Below are positions 17,580 through 26,590 of a DNA stretch of 53,244 nucleotides, one piece after another. Each line of letters opens with the position of its first letter. Position 1 is the first letter of the stretch. A model generated the notes under the pieces. That model had not been told where the DNA came from. It saw nothing but the letters and a program-made list of their open reading frames with translations, and ran no database searches. Position numbers and translations under genes: made by a program. The DNA is from Treponema sp. GTDB lineage: Bacteria > Spirochaetota > Spirochaetia > Treponematales > Breznakiellaceae. Location of the stretch: assembly GCA_031256445.1 (NCBI GenBank), contig JAIRQN010000057.1, positions 1 to 53,244 on the forward strand, given 5' to 3'.

Positions 17580-18634
17580 AATTTTCCATACGTTTCGCGG
17601 ATCAAATTGTAGGGGTTCTTATTATTCTTGCGCTGGCGATACTTGTTTTTGTTGTTTTTATGCTTGGCAGAAGCCAGCGCTGGTTCGCGCGCGATATTCA
17701 ATATAAAACCTATTTTACATCCGCGGCGGGATTAAGCCCCAATATGTCTGTGCAGTACAAGGGATTCAGCATGGGCCGCGTAAAAAAAATAATGCTTACG
17801 GAAAATGACACTGTAGAAGTAAATTTTATAATTTTCGAAGAGCACCGCCACAGGATTAAGGAAGGCACCCTTGTTGAGGTTGTTGTAAGCCCCATCGGCC
17901 TTGGAAATTCGTTCCTGCTGCATCCCGGCAGGGGGAAAAGCGAGATTCCGGAAGGCGAAGTTATTCCGGAAATAAATTCGCAGCAGGCGAAATTCTTCAT
18001 TGAAAACAGGCTGGTGGATAAACCGGAAACAGGCGACAGCATAGGAAATATCGTTAATCAGGTAAATATGCTGCTTGACACAATAAATGTCGCTCTTGCA
18101 GGATCGCAGGAAATGGCCTCTTCCAAGGAAAAATCGGCTGATGATCTTGCAATCGGCCAGATACTTATTAATGTGAATGACGTTATCGGCGGAGTTAAAA
18201 ATATCGTAGATCCTCTTTCTTTACGGGTCGATCCGGTGTTAGGTGAAGTACAATCCCTGCTTGCGCAGGTACAGGCATTGATTGACGATCTGAATAAGCA
18301 GCTTAATCCGATTCTCGCGGATGTCGGAACATTAACGGATCAGCTTTCCCAGCCGTCGGGAACGGTTATGTCAATTCTTGACGGAGAAGGCCTTGTATAC
18401 AAAGATCTGTTAACGCTTCTTGAATCGGTTACAGGTATTCTTGTCAATCTGGAAAAAACATCCGATGTTCTTCCGGCGCAGATTCCGGGCCTTCTTCTGG
18501 ATATAAACGCGGCATTAAGAACGGCTCAGGATGTGCTTGTCTCCCTTACCAATAATCCGCTGCTTAAGGGAGGAGTGCCTGTGCGCAAGGAAACAGGGCC
18601 TGCCGGAGCTAATCCCAGGAATCTGGAATTCTGA
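17576..18634 (+). CDS. mlaD: MlaD-family MCE-domain protein
   Basis: 352 residues: an N-terminal membrane anchor (about 10-32), one MCE domain (about 40-125, with YKTYFTSAAGLSPNMSVQYKG and VVVSPIGLGNSFLLHPG), then a long helical region rich in V/L heptads (190-310). The MCE ring of MlaD binds lipid in the periplasm and gates the MlaEF channel. The helical tail is longer than that of the short proteobacterial MlaD (about 180 residues) and could extend across the periplasm. It sits third in the operon. Confidence 0.88.
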   Translation: MKFSIRFADQIVGVLIILALAILVFVVFMLGRSQRWFARDIQYKTYFTSAAGLSPNMSVQYKGFSMGRVKKIMLTENDTVEVNFIIFEEHRHRIKEGTLVEVVVSPIGLGNSFLLHPGRGKSEIPEGEVIPEINSQQAKFFIENRLVDKPETGDSIGNIVNQVNMLLDTINVALAGSQEMASSKEKSADDLAIGQILINVNDVIGGVKNIVDPLSLRVDPVLGEVQSLLAQVQALIDDLNKQLNPILADVGTLTDQLSQPSGTVMSILDGEGLVYKDLLTLLESVTGILVNLEKTSDVLPAQIPGLLLDINAALRTAQDVLVSLTNNPLLKGGVPVRKETGPAGANPRNLEF

Positions 18635-18648
18635 CGAATGGAGTCTTT

Positions 18649-19512
18649 ATGAAAAAAACGGCATTGTTGTTGATTGTTTTTACCGCGGCGGGTTTATGGT
18701 TCTGCGCGTCCTGTTCTACAGCGTCCAAAAATCCTGGAGATATTGAAATTCTGCGTTCCCAGACGGAATCGGAACTGGAAATAGCCAATAAAGAAGCCGG
18801 CAGGGGCAATTACGAAACCGCGCTCAGGATATTGAATGAATGCAAACGCAAGGCGATTCTTTGCGATGATTCTTCTCTTTTAATCAGGATAAGCCTTTCC
18901 TTGGGCAATGTGCTTTTAACGGTGGGCAGGGAAGAAGAGGCGTTTGCCGAATGGGAGGCCGCCGTTAATGAAGCGTTAAAATCGGGTAACAGCGAACTCG
19001 TGTCCATTTGCAGAATATTTTCGGCAAGAGGGCGGCTTGTATCAGGCAGGGCCCAGGCGCAGTCTGTGCTTGACGAGGTTAACCGTGAAGCCGGCAATAT
19101 TAAAACCTCAACCCTTTATATCGCTTTTTCCTGGCAGGTAAGAGGTCTTGCCCTGCGCGAACTTCGATCATATAAAGACGCGGAAGAAGCCGTAAAACGC
19201 AGTCTTGCCATTCATGAAAAAGAAAGGTATCTTGAAAATGCTTCTTACGACTGGTACCTGATAGCGTCTGTCCGTTCATTGTCAGGTAACACAAAGGACG
19301 CTCTTGCCGCGCTGGAAAACGCGGTTGCGATTGACCGCCGCATAGAAAACTCATGGGGGCTTGCCGCAAGCTGGCGCGCCATGGGAGATGTTCATCGCAA
19401 AGCCGGAAACGCCAAAGAAGCGGCAGAGGCTTATTCGCGCGCCAGAGCGATCTTCGCGGCGATGGGGAACGAGCAGGAAGCGGCGGAACTGGACAAAAGA
19501 ATTGGCAATTAG
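18649..19512 (+). CDS. TPR-repeat lipoprotein
   Basis: 287 residues. The N-terminus has a charged start, a hydrophobic stretch and FCASCSTAS, a spirochaetal type lipobox with lipidated Cys near 22-24. The rest is tetratricopeptide-like helices (NYETALRILNECKRK, SYKDAEEAVKRSLAIHEKE, GNAKEAAEAYSRARAIFAAMG). GGAGT precedes the ATG. It follows mlaD by 14 bases and probably belongs to the Mla operon, so it may be a periplasmic accessory of lipid transport; this is inference from position. Confidence 0.75.
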   Translation: MKKTALLLIVFTAAGLWFCASCSTASKNPGDIEILRSQTESELEIANKEAGRGNYETALRILNECKRKAILCDDSSLLIRISLSLGNVLLTVGREEEAFAEWEAAVNEALKSGNSELVSICRIFSARGRLVSGRAQAQSVLDEVNREAGNIKTSTLYIAFSWQVRGLALRELRSYKDAEEAVKRSLAIHEKERYLENASYDWYLIASVRSLSGNTKDALAALENAVAIDRRIENSWGLAASWRAMGDVHRKAGNAKEAAEAYSRARAIFAAMGNEQEAAELDKRIGN

Positions 19513-19521
19513 AGGGGAATT

Positions 19522-20709
19522 ATGAGCAATGTTTTTATGGATACATATAACAGGCTGCCTGTTACATTTACGCGGGGAGAGGGGGTATATCTCTTCGACA
19601 TTAACGGAAAAAAATACCTGGATTTCGGTTCCGGAATCGCGGTTAATGTTCTTGGGCATAGTTATCCGCCGCTGGTCCGCGCGGTCAGCGAACAGGCGGC
19701 GAAATATTTTCATGTGTGCAATTATTATCAAAGCGATGTAAGCTGCGCTTTCGCGGAAAAACTGGCGGAAGCCTGCGCGCCCGCCGGAATGAAAAAAGTT
19801 TTTCTTGCCAATTCCGGAGCCGAAGCAAACGAAGGCGCCTGTAAACTCGCGCGCAAATATTCGCTTTTAAAATACGGAACGGGAAGGCATACAATCGTAA
19901 CCCTGAAAGGCAGTTTTCACGGAAGGACAATTACAACTCTTTCGGCTACAGGACAGGAAAAATTCCACAGGGACTTCGGCCCCTTTACTCCCGGCTTTAT
20001 GCATATTCAGGGAGGCAGCGTTGAAGAGCTGGAAAAAGCGCTTGATGAAAAAACTGTAGCGGGACTTTTAATTGAAGCGGTGCAGGGTGAAAGCGGAATT
20101 GTCCCGCAAACGCAGGAATTTATCCGGGAGGCGGCAAGGTTATGCGCACAGAGGGATATCCTTCTGATTTTTGATGAAATACAATGCGGCCTGGGCAGAA
20201 CTGGGACATTCCTCGGCCTTGAACAATACAAGGATGAAGCGGGCAATCAGATAAAAGCCGATATTGTCACGCTTGCCAAGGGATTGGCCGGCGGCATTCC
20301 GGCCGGAGCTGTTCTTGCCGGTGAAAAAACCTGCGATATTTTTATTAAAGGGGATCATGGCAGCACATTCGGAGGAAATCCGGTTGCCGCGGCGGCAGGG
20401 CTTGTTGTGTTAAAAACCGTAAATGATCCCGCGTTTCTGTCTGAAATTTCCCGCAAAGGAGAGCTGCTCTGCTGCGCTCTTAAGGAAAATCCAAAAGTAA
20501 AACAAATCCGCGCGAAAGGGCTGATGATTGGCATTGATATTGAAGGAGAAGCCCGGCCGCTGCTTGAGGCGGCAATCGCGAGAGCCAACAAACAGCCGGG
20601 ACTTTTAATGCTCTGCGCCGGCGCAAATACGCTGCGTCTTCTTCCGCCTTATATTATAAGCGACAGTGAGATAGAGCAGGGGCTATTGATAATGAACGAA
20701 CTGCTTTAA
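19522..20709 (+). CDS. argD: Acetylornithine/class III aminotransferase
   Basis: 395 residues, the usual length. Signatures in order: YLDFGSGIAVNVLGH, ANSGAEANEGACKLAR, GSFHGRT, LLIFDEIQCGLGRTG, the PLP-lysine segment VTLAKGLAGGIPAG, and STFGGNPVAAAAG. The enzyme transfers an amino group between N-acetylornithine and 2-oxoglutarate in arginine synthesis; related enzymes use ornithine or GABA, so the substrate is likely rather than proven. AGAGGGG precedes the ATG. It is ten bases behind the Mla-linked lipoprotein, with no other arginine gene nearby. Confidence 0.85.
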   Translation: MSNVFMDTYNRLPVTFTRGEGVYLFDINGKKYLDFGSGIAVNVLGHSYPPLVRAVSEQAAKYFHVCNYYQSDVSCAFAEKLAEACAPAGMKKVFLANSGAEANEGACKLARKYSLLKYGTGRHTIVTLKGSFHGRTITTLSATGQEKFHRDFGPFTPGFMHIQGGSVEELEKALDEKTVAGLLIEAVQGESGIVPQTQEFIREAARLCAQRDILLIFDEIQCGLGRTGTFLGLEQYKDEAGNQIKADIVTLAKGLAGGIPAGAVLAGEKTCDIFIKGDHGSTFGGNPVAAAAGLVVLKTVNDPAFLSEISRKGELLCCALKENPKVKQIRAKGLMIGIDIEGEARPLLEAAIARANKQPGLLMLCAGANTLRLLPPYIISDSEIEQGLLIMNELL

Positions 20710-20784
20710 AGACTCTGCAGTTGTAAAAGATTTACTTTTTCTTTCTCTGGAAAAATCCGTACTTGTAACCTACGCCCTGGATTT

Positions 20785-20806
20785 GGGAACCAGATAGTTC
20801 CCTTTT
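20785..20806 (+). terminator. Candidate terminator after argD
   Basis: GGGAAC-CAGATA-GTTCCC (20785-20802) is followed by TTTT and then a C/T-rich stretch. A weaker hairpin, GTAAA-AGA-TTTAC with five T, precedes it at 20723-20740. Either could end the mla-argD transcript. Confidence 0.5.
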
Positions 20807-21077
20807 CCCCCCTTTTACATTAATTTTGTGTTTATATTTTCATTTTGTGAATGTTTTGATGGAAATAATGTTTTTTTGCCTAAAAATTTGGTAAATTTGT
20901 GAGTAAACGCACGGTTTTTGTTTATTTTATCGGCTGTTATAAAAAAAGGAAAAATTTAACCACGAACCGCACTAAACGACACGAACCTTTTGTATCAAGT
21001 ACTATTTTACAATACTGATTATTTCAGCATTGGGGAATGGATTAAAATTTACAAACAATCCGGGATTTATATAACAT
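20807..21077. other. Intergenic spacer with CACGAAC-type repeats
   Basis: No coding sequence is supported. Around 20958-20990 the sequence CCACGAACCGCACTAAACG, then ACACGAACC, shows a degenerate CACGAAC/CACTAAAC repeat of a kind found dispersed between bacterial genes. It separates the plus-strand argD and the minus-strand ttcA-like gene, which converge here. Confidence 0.4.
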
Positions 21078-21827
21078 TCATTTTTCAGTCAGGTAATCAA
21101 TTCTGCCTTCACCCAGGGCATTCAGTATTCGCCGCTTGATTTCCCCGGAATCGGGAGACGCGCCTGTAAAGTCCGCGATTCGCCGGCGAAAATCGCCGCG
21201 TTTGGAATTTTGACCGTATGGGCAGGTACAGGCGGCTTTTAAAATGTTTTGCCGCGCGGCGCAGGCGATAATCTGTTTTTCCTCAAGCAGGGCAAGTGGG
21301 CGGATAAGGCTTACCGGGTATTTCCGGTATTTAAGAAGAATTGGCATTGCGGATATAGTTCCGCATGAGCAGAGATTCATAAAAAAAGTCTCGATAATAT
21401 CATCCAGATGGTGGCCAAGTGCGATCTTATTAAACCCGTTTTCAACGGCGTATTTTAAAAGCTCTGTCCGCCTTTGCGTAGAGCACCAGTAACAGTTCAT
21501 CTTCCTGCCTTCTTTAAGCCTGCCTGTAACAGGCACAAAAAGATCGTTAAATGGAATTTCCCATTCAGCCAGACGGCCGCAGAGGACTGACTTTTTACAG
21601 CAGGCGCAAAAATCTGTGCTTATGTGCAATGCCGAAAGATCGTAGCTGATCTTCAGCGCAGGCCTTACCGCTGAAAGCGCCCACGCGAGGACAGATGAAT
21701 CCTTGCCTCCTGATACGGCGATAAGAATTCTGTCTCCGTCGCATATCAGTGAACGCTCCATGACAGTTTTCACAACAAGCTTTTTGACAATCTCATCAGG
21801 CTCGGTCTTTTTAAAAAATCTGCTCAT
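21078..21827 (-). CDS. ttcA: TtcA-like tRNA 2-thiocytidine synthetase
   Basis: 249 residues with the PP-loop SGGKDS (39-44) and the cysteines used for Fe-S binding and sulfur transfer in TtcA: CYWC (112-115) and a later cysteine pair CTC (200-202). ALGHHLDDIIETFFMN is also typical. TtcA-type enzymes thiolate cytidine 32 of tRNA; TtuA/TilS relatives share the PP-loop but differ in cysteine layout. An additional CACC (74-77) is present. It overlaps the QueH-TcdA fusion gene by 17 bases and ends the four-gene overlapping operon. Confidence 0.8.
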   Translation of the reverse strand: MSRFFKKTEPDEIVKKLVVKTVMERSLICDGDRILIAVSGGKDSSVLAWALSAVRPALKISYDLSALHISTDFCACCKKSVLCGRLAEWEIPFNDLFVPVTGRLKEGRKMNCYWCSTQRRTELLKYAVENGFNKIALGHHLDDIIETFFMNLCSCGTISAMPILLKYRKYPVSLIRPLALLEEKQIIACAARQNILKAACTCPYGQNSKRGDFRRRIADFTGASPDSGEIKRRILNALGEGRIDYLTEK

Positions 21828-23145
21828 TGCCTTTCTCTCTTAACCCGTCACCAATAGCGTCCCTTAGAACAAGGCTCGCAAGTAAAAACCCCGCGCTTGC
21901 GGTAACCGTGACTATGCTTCCGTTAGCAGCTTTCCTGTCTTGCGGCGCGTCCTGCATGGGAGGCGGCGCGCAGTCTTGGTGCAGATTCCCACGGATAGGT
22001 TCTTCGCCTGAATAAACGGCTGTAAATGTGCCTGTAAAACCGCGTTTTTTTAAACCCTGGCGTACGAGCCGCGCCAGAGGGCAGACGGATGTTTTCCATA
22101 TTGGAGCGGTTTTAATTAATGACGGATTCATTTTCAGCGCCATGCCCATACTTGAAAAAAGGGTAACTCCGGCTTTGCAGACAGTTTCAATTAAATCAAG
22201 TTTATGATTAAGGGAGTCTATCGCGTCTATCACATAATCCGCGCTTTCAATGCCGAATAAATGCGCGTTTTCGCGGCAAAAAAGCGCGTCCCATGCCGTA
22301 ATTTCACATAATGGATTTATTTCCAGAAGCCGTTTTTTCAGCGCCGACGCTTTTGGCTGCCCAACAGTAAAACTTGTCGCTTCTATCTGCCTGTTTATGT
22401 TGGAAGCGCAAATACTGTCGTTGTCGATAATACCGATTTTTCCAATTCCGCTGCGGACAAGCGCCTCCGCGGCCCAGCTCCCCACGCCGCCCGCGCCGAA
22501 GACGAGAACGCGTTTTTGACTTATTTTTTCCAGTCCTGTGCCGCCTGTGAGCAATTGAAGACGCTCCAGAAAATTATGGGGAACAGGATGGCTGCCATCA
22601 GGAGGTTTTTGGTTTTTCAGGTAACGCTCCTCTTCGCTGAAAACGCAGCCGCAGTATTTTTGCATATAAAGATTTTTTTCGCGGGCGGCGGACTGGCCGT
22701 CCCTGAACAGCGGGCGGAAGTCCCTGTATAAAAATTCAATCTGATATTTTGCCGACATTTGCCCGCCTATGCTTCTTAGCGCCTCATGATCCTGATACGG
22801 GCTTGTCAGCAGGCTTGTTGAAAAAGCGGAAAATCCTTTTTCCGCCGCGAAAGAAGCGGTTTTTTCAAGACGCAGCCTGTAGCAGGTTAGACAGCGTTCA
22901 TTCTTCCGCGGATAAACAGCGCTTATAAACGAACGAAGACCGTACTCATCAGCCGTTTCAAGTTCAAGTTTTTCGTTAGCTGCAAATTCAGCAAGGCAGT
23001 CCCGGCGCGCCCTGTATTCGGTAAAGGGGTGAATATTCGGATTATACCAGAAGAGAGAAAAGTTAATATTTTCAGCGCGGAGGTTTTTCACGCAGGAGAC
23101 GGAGCAGGGCGCGCAGCAGCAATGCAGCAGAACATTCATACTCAT
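21811..23145 (-). CDS. QueH-TcdA fusion (tRNA queuosine and ct6A modification)
   Basis: 444 residues. Residues 1-178 are QueH (epoxyqueuosine reductase, DUF208): HCCCAPC at 8-14, CLTCYRLRLE at 85-94, YMQKYCGCVFSEEER at 160-174. Residues 190-444 are an E1/ThiF-like domain matching TcdA: FGAGGVGSWAAEALVRSG (ATP site), ICASNINRQ, DYVIDAIDSLNHK and a late SIVTVTASAGFLLAS. QueH makes queuosine at tRNA position 34. TcdA (t6A dehydratase) makes cyclic t6A at position 37. One chain thus carries two anticodon-loop modifications. It overlaps priA by four bases and ttcA by 17. The fusion is continuous with no frameshift visible. Confidence 0.88.
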   Translation of the reverse strand: MSMNVLLHCCCAPCSVSCVKNLRAENINFSLFWYNPNIHPFTEYRARRDCLAEFAANEKLELETADEYGLRSFISAVYPRKNERCLTCYRLRLEKTASFAAEKGFSAFSTSLLTSPYQDHEALRSIGGQMSAKYQIEFLYRDFRPLFRDGQSAAREKNLYMQKYCGCVFSEEERYLKNQKPPDGSHPVPHNFLERLQLLTGGTGLEKISQKRVLVFGAGGVGSWAAEALVRSGIGKIGIIDNDSICASNINRQIEATSFTVGQPKASALKKRLLEINPLCEITAWDALFCRENAHLFGIESADYVIDAIDSLNHKLDLIETVCKAGVTLFSSMGMALKMNPSLIKTAPIWKTSVCPLARLVRQGLKKRGFTGTFTAVYSGEEPIRGNLHQDCAPPPMQDAPQDRKAANGSIVTVTASAGFLLASLVLRDAIGDGLREKGNEQIF

Positions 23146-25178
23146 AACATGCTCACGGGATCTACATCCACTTCAAGATACGCCTTTGCGTCTTTGCCGT
23201 TCTCATACAGGGAAAGAAGTTCCCGCGCGGCATAATGAATGACGCCCATTGACGCGCTTCGCAGAATCACCTGATATCTGTAATTGTTATTGATGACGCC
23301 GATAGGGCACTGCGCGGGACCCAGCATATCCGCGTCTTTGGAAATCAGAGGCTGCGCGAGGGAAGCGAGCCTGTTTATGGCGGCCTGTGCGCGGTTTTCT
23401 TCCCTTGCGCGGATTGTAAAGCGGATGATTCTTGAGAAAGGCGGAAAATTCAGCGTTCTGCGGTGCGTTAATTCCGCGCCGTAAAAACCCTCGACATCAA
23501 GAGCGCATGAGCGGGTAATAGCGGGATCGTCCATTCGAAGGGTCTGGACAATTACCTTGCCGTCCGGGAAGTAACGCCCGGCGCGCCCCGCGACCTGGAC
23601 AATGAGCGAAAATGTTCTTTCCGCCGCGCGAAAATCCGGCAGGTGCAGCCCTGTATCCGCGAAGATGACGCCGACAAGGCGCACGCCCGGAAAGTTGAGC
23701 CCTTTCGCCACCATTTGCGTTCCAAGAAGGATGTCAATCATTCCCGTTTTAAAGAGGGCAAGCGTCTCTTCAAGACCTCCATTTTTTCCCGCTGTGTCCG
23801 CGTCCGCGCGCCTGAGACGCAGATCCGGAAAACTGCGGCGGACTTCTTCTTCGATCATTTCGGTTCCGAAGCCTCGGTAACCGGCTTCCACCGAGCCGCA
23901 GTTCGGACAGGCGGATGAAGGGCCTTCGCTGTAGCCGCAGTAGTGGCAAATGCAGCGGCCGCGGCTTTTGTGCCATGTCAGGGAAACTGAACAACGCCGG
24001 CAGGTTTGTTCCCATCCGCAGGACGGGCAATGGTAAAAATGGGCAAATCCCCTTCGGTTCATAAAAAGAATTGTCTGTCTGCCCATCTGCGCTGTCAAAC
24101 GGATTTCATCTTTTAATTCCTTTGAAAGACAACTGTCTGTACCGGCCAGACTGACAGGTTTTATTTCCGGTATTCCGCCGCCTGAAATCCGCCGCGAAAG
24201 ATCGAGTCTTTTTATTCCGCCTTCGTTCATGAGTTTCCATGCTTCCGCGGAAGGAGTGGCCGAACCCATGACCAACAGCGCGTTTTCCTGCGAACAGCGC
24301 CGAAGCGCGATCTGGCGCGCGTGGTAGCGCGGAGTGCTGCCGGATTTATAGGAGCCGTCGTGTTCCTCATCAATGATAATAAGCCCAAGATTTGGAACAG
24401 GCGCGAATACCGCGCTGCGCGGACCGATAACAATCGGCGCCTCTCCTTTGCGGATACGCACCCATTCGGCAAGCCGCGTTGAGGGACTCATTCCCGAATG
24501 TAACGTTGCGGCCTGAGAGCCGAAACGGCTGTTGATAACCTGCGCGGTCTGATGGGTTAACGAAATTTCCGGCACCAGATAAATTACCGATTTACCCGCG
24601 TTAAGCATATACTGCGCCGCCCGCAGGAAAACTTCGGTTTTGCCTGAACCTGTAACGCCGTATAAATAAAACATCCGCCGCTGTTTTGATTCAGAGGATT
24701 GAGGCGATCCAGGGCTTGAAGTGATTTCTTTTAATGCCGCGGCCTGTTCGTCTGAAATGGAAAGAGCGCTTTGTGCGCCCTCATCACCGTCATTCAGTTC
24801 CGGGACAATCATTCTTCTTCCGGACGGGATCATGGCGGCAAGAGCCTGGCCTGTTCCGCACAGATAATAACCCGCCATCCATCGCGCGATTTGTACATCA
24901 TTTGCGTCGAATACGCGCTGCGCGTCAACGACCCTTCTGATTTTTTTTATTGAATCCGGTTTTACATCCTGCGGCGGACTTTCGCGCTGCGCGATTATAT
25001 AACCCATGCAGTCTCTTTTTCCGAAAGCGGTCATAACCCTTTTGCCGAACGCGGCTTCGCCTTTATCGTCCATGCTGTATGTGTAACTCTGATCTACGGG
25101 AAATTTTATCGGGATGTCAAAAACAATATCAAAGAAGACAGCCAATTTTTGACCTTTGCCTTCAGGATTGGCCGTCAA
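23142..25178 (-). CDS. priA: Primosomal replication protein N' (PriA helicase)
   Basis: 678 residues, somewhat short for PriA. Walker A GVTGSGKT at 174-181, DEEH box in LIIIDEEHDGSYKSG, GSATPSAEAW, eight zinc-binding cysteines in the CPSCGWEQTCRRC...CHYCGYSE...CPNCGS block, and LLGTQMVAKGLNFP and VAGRAGR motifs. PriA recognises stalled forks and reloads the replisome. The N-terminal DNA-binding part begins YTYSMDDKGEAAFGKRV. The start overlaps the udg end by 17 bases. Confidence 0.93.
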   Translation of the reverse strand: MTANPEGKGQKLAVFFDIVFDIPIKFPVDQSYTYSMDDKGEAAFGKRVMTAFGKRDCMGYIIAQRESPPQDVKPDSIKKIRRVVDAQRVFDANDVQIARWMAGYYLCGTGQALAAMIPSGRRMIVPELNDGDEGAQSALSISDEQAAALKEITSSPGSPQSSESKQRRMFYLYGVTGSGKTEVFLRAAQYMLNAGKSVIYLVPEISLTHQTAQVINSRFGSQAATLHSGMSPSTRLAEWVRIRKGEAPIVIGPRSAVFAPVPNLGLIIIDEEHDGSYKSGSTPRYHARQIALRRCSQENALLVMGSATPSAEAWKLMNEGGIKRLDLSRRISGGGIPEIKPVSLAGTDSCLSKELKDEIRLTAQMGRQTILFMNRRGFAHFYHCPSCGWEQTCRRCSVSLTWHKSRGRCICHYCGYSEGPSSACPNCGSVEAGYRGFGTEMIEEEVRRSFPDLRLRRADADTAGKNGGLEETLALFKTGMIDILLGTQMVAKGLNFPGVRLVGVIFADTGLHLPDFRAAERTFSLIVQVAGRAGRYFPDGKVIVQTLRMDDPAITRSCALDVEGFYGAELTHRRTLNFPPFSRIIRFTIRAREENRAQAAINRLASLAQPLISKDADMLGPAQCPIGVINNNYRYQVILRSASMGVIHYAARELLSLYENGKDAKAYLEVDVDPVSML

Positions 25179-25884
25179 GCCTGGCGCGAAGGCGCTTTAA
25201 ATCTTCCCAGGCAGGGCGCTTGTATTCCGCGCTGTGAAGGAGAGCGGAAGGATGATAAGTTACAAAAAGCGGAATGGTTAAACCGCCGGTTTCTATGTCT
25301 GTAAATGTGCCGTGCAGTTTCCCGACCCTTTCTGTAGTGTTGAGCATCGCCTGCGCGGAGACGTTGCCGGCGCATAAAATAAATTTTGGCTTTAACAGTT
25401 TAATCTGCCGGTGCAAAAAATGCACGCAGGCTGCCGTCTCTTCAGGGTACGGATTGCGGTTGCCGGGCGGTCTGCATTTTACCATGTTCGCTATAAAACA
25501 ATTGCTGTTACGCGAAAGAGAGATTGAAGCGAGCATCTTGTCCAGAAGCTGCCCTGCCTTGCCGACAAAAGGGCGGCCCTGCGCGTCTTCATCGGCTCCG
25601 GGCCCTTCGCCGATTACCATGACAAGCGGTTCCGTTACCCCCTCTCCCGGCACAGTGTTTGTTCTGTTTGCCGCCAGATAGCAATTCGCGCATACGCCGA
25701 TTTCCCGCGCTATTTTTTCCAGGCTGTCCCCGCTGTCATTTTCCGTTATTTCCGGCGCTGCCTGCAGCGCACTCTGGTCATCTTCAAACCGGTAATCCCT
25801 TTGCGTAATCTTATAGCCGCAGGAAAAATAATCGCCTGCAAGATCGAGAAAACATGAGAGCTTTTGTTTTTCAGCTGCTGTCAT
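25162..25884 (-). CDS. udg: Family 4 uracil-DNA glycosylase
   Basis: 240 residues: motif 1 GEGPGADEDAQGRPFVGKAG and motif 2 VTYHPSALLH, plus the four cysteines of the 4Fe-4S cluster (CANC near 83-86, CRPPGN near 155, CVHF near 170). It removes uracil from DNA. Residues 1-65 are a variable extension. It is the first gene of the overlapping minus-strand operon with priA, the queH-tcdA fusion and ttcA; a strong terminator stands just upstream at 25923-25955. Confidence 0.88.
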   Translation of the reverse strand: MTAAEKQKLSCFLDLAGDYFSCGYKITQRDYRFEDDQSALQAAPEITENDSGDSLEKIAREIGVCANCYLAANRTNTVPGEGVTEPLVMVIGEGPGADEDAQGRPFVGKAGQLLDKMLASISLSRNSNCFIANMVKCRPPGNRNPYPEETAACVHFLHRQIKLLKPKFILCAGNVSAQAMLNTTERVGKLHGTFTDIETGGLTIPLFVTYHPSALLHSAEYKRPAWEDLKRLRARLDGQS

Positions 25885-25922
25885 AATTAATCTTAATCTT
25901 ACCGGCGATTGGATGACAAGAG

Positions 25923-25955
25923 TAAAAAAACGGCCGCGCGGAATCCCACGCGGCC
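25923..25955 (-). terminator. Rho-independent terminator, minus strand
   Basis: A perfect GGCCGCG/CGCGGCC stem (25932-25938 with 25949-25955) has a 10-base loop and, in minus-strand direction, is followed by a run of seven T (25924-25930). It ends transcripts coming from nrdR or from the structured region just upstream, before the udg operon. Confidence 0.8.
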
Positions 25956-26065
25956 TAAAGCCAGTACCCCTTCAAAAACGAAATACCGCTGAAGGGTAAG
26001 CTGCCGGTTTTCCCTTTTTGGCGCACAAAGCCAAGGGCCCCACCCCAAAACCGGCAAGAAATCCT
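25956..26065 (-). ncRNA. Candidate structured small RNA or leader between nrdR and udg
   Basis: Read on the minus strand this stretch folds into two long hairpins: GCCGGTTTT/AAAACCGGC enclosing a TTGGC/GCCAA inner stem (26055-26000), then TACCCTTCA/TGAAGGGGTA (25998-25964), and then the strong terminator. A TTGACA (26088-26083) could be a -35 box; the matching -10 is poor. No ORF is present. I cannot match it to 6S, SRP, tmRNA or RNase P RNA. It could be a small RNA, a riboswitch-like leader of the udg operon, or the nrdR 3' end. Confidence 0.4.
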
Positions 26066-26101
26066 CAAGTTAACCGGATATATGTCAAACAGAAAAACTT
26101 T

Positions 26102-26566
26102 TCACTCTGTTTCCTGTCCTACCTTGTTTATCTCCTTAATAAACTCATCCAAATCCATAAAATGCTTGTACACAGAAGCAAACCGTATGTAAGCAACCTT
26201 GTCCAAAACGCTCAGTCTTTTCAGCAGCAGATCCCCGATTACCGAACTTGAAATTTCCCGGCTGCCTTTGCTTATAATCGCCGTTTCATCTTCAATTTCA
26301 TTCACAAGGTTTTCAATCTGCAATTGCGAGAACGGACGTTTCTCCAAAGCCCGCGAAACGCCCCGTTCCAATTTATGCGCGTCAAAAGGTTCCCTTCTTC
26401 CGTCCCTTTTGACAACCATGAACAGGCCTTCATCAATTCGCTCGTAACTGGTGAACCGGTAATTACAACTTACGCATTCCCTGCGGCGGCGCACCACGTC
26501 TCCGTTTGCAAGAGACCGTGATTCAACAACCCTGTCTTCAATTGTTCCGCAATGTGGACATCGCAT
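26102..26566 (-). CDS. nrdR: NrdR transcriptional repressor
   Basis: 154 residues, full length. An N-terminal zinc ribbon (CPHCGTIEDRVVESR...RECVSCNYRF) is followed by an ATP-cone (VVKRDGRREPFDAHKLERGV). NrdR senses ATP/dATP and represses ribonucleotide reductase genes by binding palindromic NrdR boxes. No nrd gene is in the window. A dense set of CCATATATAG-type palindromes lies immediately upstream of its start, which may mean autoregulation. Confidence 0.95.
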   Translation of the reverse strand: MRCPHCGTIEDRVVESRSLANGDVVRRRRECVSCNYRFTSYERIDEGLFMVVKRDGRREPFDAHKLERGVSRALEKRPFSQLQIENLVNEIEDETAIISKGSREISSSVIGDLLLKRLSVLDKVAYIRFASVYKHFMDLDEFIKEINKVGQETE

Positions 26567-26590
26567 ATAGCGTAACCATCCGTACTACCC

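Noticed and set aside
25956-26065. preQ1 riboswitch, given QueH in the downstream operon
   Set aside because: preQ1 riboswitches are small with a distinctive pseudoknot. This fold is two long hairpins and the first gene of the operon is udg, so a general label of unassigned structured RNA is safer.
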